This document shows, one piece after another, positions 26,827 to 27,362 of a stretch of 27,362 nucleotides of DNA. The first letter of the stretch is position 1; the number at the start of each line of letters is the position of its first letter. Source of the DNA: an uncultured Bacteroides sp. (GTDB lineage: Bacteria; Bacteroidota; Bacteroidia; Bacteroidales; Bacteroidaceae). The stretch covers positions 1 to 27,362 of the forward strand of contig NZ_CAUCSQ010000055.1 in assembly GCF_958445495.1 (NCBI RefSeq). The letters run 5' to 3'. A program made the position numbers and the translations under genes. A model generated the notes under the pieces. It saw only the letters and a list, made by a program, of their open reading frames with translations, was not told the DNA's origin and made no database searches.

Positions 26827-26967
26827 AAGATTTTTAGAGAGACTATAATGCATTGATTCTCTAAAGTTTCAGAACAGAGTAACGTTTTTCTTGCAACTAA
26901 AGAACTGGAACAACATAGTATGCAGATGGATAGCAATAACCTGATTCTTCCATACAACCCTTCAAAT

Positions 26968-27362
26968 CTACGCTTTCAACCGCATCACAAACCGGCTACC
27001 CTTACCCAATTCGCTCTCTACCGTCAACGTACCGCCATGAGCTTCCACAAAATCCTTGGAAATAGATAATCCCAATCCACTGCCTTGCACTTTCGTTCCG
27101 GGCACACGGAAATAACGGTCGAAGATACTTTTGTGATAACGCGGATCAATCCCCTTTCCAAAATCCTGAACATAGAGTTCGATCCTATTTTCATCCTGTT
27201 TGGCACCGATAATCACACGCCCGTTTTCTTTAGAATAACGGATAGCATTACTTAGCAGATTCGTCAATACCCAAGCAATCTTTTCACTGTCGACAAAGAG
27301 CTTGCCTATTTTCTCTTCCGGATATTCCACTTCTATCTGGATATTAAACTTATCCGCTTGCA
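26968..27362 (-). CDS. sensor histidine kinase, C-terminal part (runs off the right edge)
   Basis: The last 131 codons are visible. The frame is open to the window edge, so the protein begins outside. It shows the HATPase domain: N box with NLLSNAIRYS, G1 box DFGKGID, F box IFDRYFRV and G2 box GSGLGLSIS, ending FVMRLKA. The histidine-containing dimerisation domain and the sensor are beyond the edge, so the signal cannot be guessed. The gap to guaA is 213 bases, with a promoter box for guaA in it, so the two are probably separate units. Confidence 0.92.
   Translation of the reverse strand, partial: QADKFNIQIEVEYPEEKIGKLFVDSEKIAWVLTNLLSNAIRYSKENGRVIIGAKQDENRIELYVQDFGKGIDPRYHKSIFDRYFRVPGTKVQGSGLGLSISKDFVEAHGGTLTVESELGKGSRFVMRLKA

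Noticed and set aside
1..27362. CRISPR arrays, insertion sequences, phage genes
   Set aside because: No regularly spaced repeats, transposase motifs or phage-like genes were seen on either strand.

Overview
The window reads as a chromosomal segment of a gut-type Bacteroides or a close relative. Four signs support this: a complete SusC/SusD polysaccharide utilisation locus (PUL), a one-protein hybrid two-component regulator, lipoprotein signal peptides of the Bacteroidota type, and promoter boxes of the form TAnnTTTG. I worked by eye, so family names come from visible motifs and overall protein character, not from searches.

Layout. Positions 1-53 hold the 3' part of a tRNA with a CAT anticodon on the + strand. 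Positions 54-325 are non-coding and contain a strong hairpin that ends the minus-strand operon. Positions 326-20697 hold ten co-directional minus-strand genes. In transcription order these are SusC-like transporter, SusD-like lipoprotein, SUMF1/FGE-fold lipoprotein, GH105 hydrolase, a 1369-aa uncharacterised protein, a DUF4861-type lipoprotein, a 655-aa uncharacterised lipoprotein, a second GH105 hydrolase, a GH3 glycosidase, and a 779-aa heparinase II/III-like protein. Their regulator, a hybrid histidine kinase/AraC protein (HTCS), lies just upstream on the same strand (20853-24869). Next come a roughly 560-bp AT-rich intergenic region, a guaA-type GMP synthase with a degenerate glutaminase domain (25447-26754), and the C-terminal end of a separate histidine kinase running off the right edge.

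How it probably works. The HTCS periplasmic propeller domain would sense an oligosaccharide and switch on the susC promoter at about 20750. SusC, SusD and probably the surface-exposed SUMF1-like lipoprotein would capture and import the glycan. Two different GH105 enzymes imply that polysaccharide lyases create 4,5-unsaturated uronic acid ends. No member of a lyase family I recognise with certainty is present, so the lyase activity most likely resides in one or more of the three large unassigned proteins (779, 655 and 1369 aa). The GH3 enzyme would trim a beta-linked neutral sugar. The target is therefore inferred to be a uronic-acid-containing polysaccharide. I see no sulfatase, so heavy sulfation is not suggested, and the exact glycan cannot be told from sequence alone.

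The points most worth a second look are the three unassigned large enzymes plus the DUF4861 protein, the FGE-like protein lacking one active-site cysteine, the GMP synthase lacking its glutaminase triad, and a likely internal promoter for the last three PUL genes.
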